The notes below the pieces were generated by a model. The model did not search any database. It worked only from the letters and a program-made list of their open reading frames with translations, and was not told the origin of the DNA. The position numbers were made by a program, and so were the translations under genes. A stretch of 6,073 bases of DNA from Burkholderiaceae bacterium (GTDB lineage Bacteria > Pseudomonadota > Gammaproteobacteria > Burkholderiales > Burkholderiaceae_D), in NCBI GenBank assembly GCA_014379395.1, contig JACMLV010000270.1, positions 1-6,073 of the forward strand, written 5' to 3'. This document shows, in pieces, positions 5,366 to 6,073 of this stretch; positions within the stretch are counted from its first letter, which is position 1; every line of letters begins with the position of its first letter.

Positions 5366-6073
5366 TCAGGGCCGGTAGGCCGGCTCGGCCTGCCCGGCCA
5401 CCTCGACCCGCAAGGCCAGCAGGCGCCCGCTGAGCGGCCAGGCGGCCAGCTCGGCCGCCGGGCGCTTCTCGCTCAGGCTGGTCACATACAGCGTGCGCAA
5501 ATCCGCCCCGCCGAAGGCCGGCATGGTCGGGCAGCGCAGCGGCAGTTTCACCGCCTCGCGCGTGGCGCCGTCCGGCCCCAGGCGCAATAAACATCCCCCC
5601 TCCATCATCGCGCACCAATAATCGCCGTTGCGGTCGACGGCGGCGCCGTCCGGGCGTCCCGGGTAGGCGTCGCCGCGCTCCCTGGAAAACTGGCGGAACG
5701 GGCGCGCCGGCCCGGCGCGGCCGCTGCGCGGATCGAAGGCGCGCTGCTCGACGCGGTGCGCGGTGGTGTCGGCGTGGTACAGGGTGCGCTGGTCGGGGCT
5801 GAAGGCCAGGCCGTTGGAGACCGTCATGCCGCCCGACCAGGCCAGGCGCAGCTTGCCGCGCTCGAAGCAATACATCTGCGCCGCCTGGCGGTCGCGCGGC
5901 TCGTACAGGGTGCCGATCCAGAAGCGCCCGGCGGCATCGACCCGGCCGTCGTTGAAGCGGGTGTGGGCGCCGTCGTAGGGGGCGGCGGCCAGCAGGGTCA
6001 GCTGGCCGCGTTCGGTGTCGAGGTGGAAGATGCCGCCGCGCAGCGCCACCAGCAGGCCGCCGCCGGCGTGGCG
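5366..6073 (-). CDS. SMP-30/gluconolactonase/LRE family protein, 5'-partial
   Basis: This is a six-bladed beta-propeller lactonase of the SMP-30 family, metal-dependent enzymes that usually hydrolyse sugar lactones such as glucono-, galactono- or xylonolactone. The 235 residues seen hold most of the family's conserved blocks: RFNDGRVDAAGRFWIGT at 39-55 of the fragment, SNGLAFSPD at 86-94 (N87 a likely metal ligand), GRPDGAAVDRNGDYW at 139-153 (D142 the likely catalytic and metal ligand), and PTMPAFGGADLRTLYVTS near the C-terminus. The frame is open to the window edge. A GTG at 6049 is in frame, but upstream codons (GGGLLVALRGG) fit the family, so the true start is outside; about 60 N-terminal residues, including the first metal-binding Glu, are missing. 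GC content is high, like zwf. The exact substrate cannot be told. A link to the zwf pathway is only suggested by proximity. Confidence 0.9.
   Translation of the reverse strand, partial: RHAGGGLLVALRGGIFHLDTERGQLTLLAAAPYDGAHTRFNDGRVDAAGRFWIGTLYEPRDRQAAQMYCFERGKLRLAWSGGMTVSNGLAFSPDQRTLYHADTTAHRVEQRAFDPRSGRAGPARPFRQFSRERGDAYPGRPDGAAVDRNGDYWCAMMEGGCLLRLGPDGATREAVKLPLRCPTMPAFGGADLRTLYVTSLSEKRPAAELAAWPLSGRLLALRVEVAGQAEPAYRP

Noticed and set aside
5175..5870. In-frame N-terminal extension of the hydrolase by 232 residues
   Set aside because: It reads the lactonase gene out of frame and then intergenic DNA; the good start with ribosome site and membrane segment is at 5174.

Overview
The window reads as chromosomal DNA of a high-GC betaproteobacterium. 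An Oxalobacteraceae-type organism (Massilia, Duganella or Janthinobacterium relatives) is my best guess. It rests on the zwf-hexR pairing, a CheV protein and the codon bias, not on any search. Five protein genes are supported, three complete and two cut by the window edges. I see no rRNA, tRNA, CRISPR array or transposase gene.

Left part (1-2016, minus strand): a zwf-hexR operon. zwf encodes glucose-6-phosphate dehydrogenase, the entry to the Entner-Doudoroff and oxidative pentose phosphate pathways. Six bases after its stop comes hexR, an RpiR/SIS-family regulator that in relatives represses zwf and ED genes until it binds a phosphorylated sugar acid. hexR runs off the left edge. Its SIS domain appears broken: a 28-base insertion at about 39-66 creates a near-perfect 52-bp palindrome (40-91) and shifts the reading frame. 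The original protein frame is recognisable on the far side of it.

Middle (2017-2317): a divergent control region of about 300 bases. It holds two direct repeats of AAATTTACTAC exactly 32 bp apart, which are candidate HexR operators. One overlaps the -10 of a candidate zwf promoter. A GC-rich hairpin and a very AT-rich island lie on the cheV side. cheV follows on the plus strand (2318-3277), encoding a CheW-receiver chemotaxis coupling protein.

Right part (3291-6073, minus strand): a membrane-anchored CocE/NonD-family alpha/beta hydrolase converges on cheV with a 13-bp gap. Then comes a 191-bp intergenic stretch and the C-terminal part of an SMP-30/gluconolactonase-type lactonase that runs off the right edge. 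The hydrolase is visibly less GC-rich than its neighbours and may be a later arrival.

Functionally, zwf, hexR and possibly the lactonase fit sugar-acid metabolism, while cheV and the hydrolase have no obvious tie to it. Apart from the hexR palindrome and the zwf control region the window looks ordinary; I did not find a convincing new multi-gene system.
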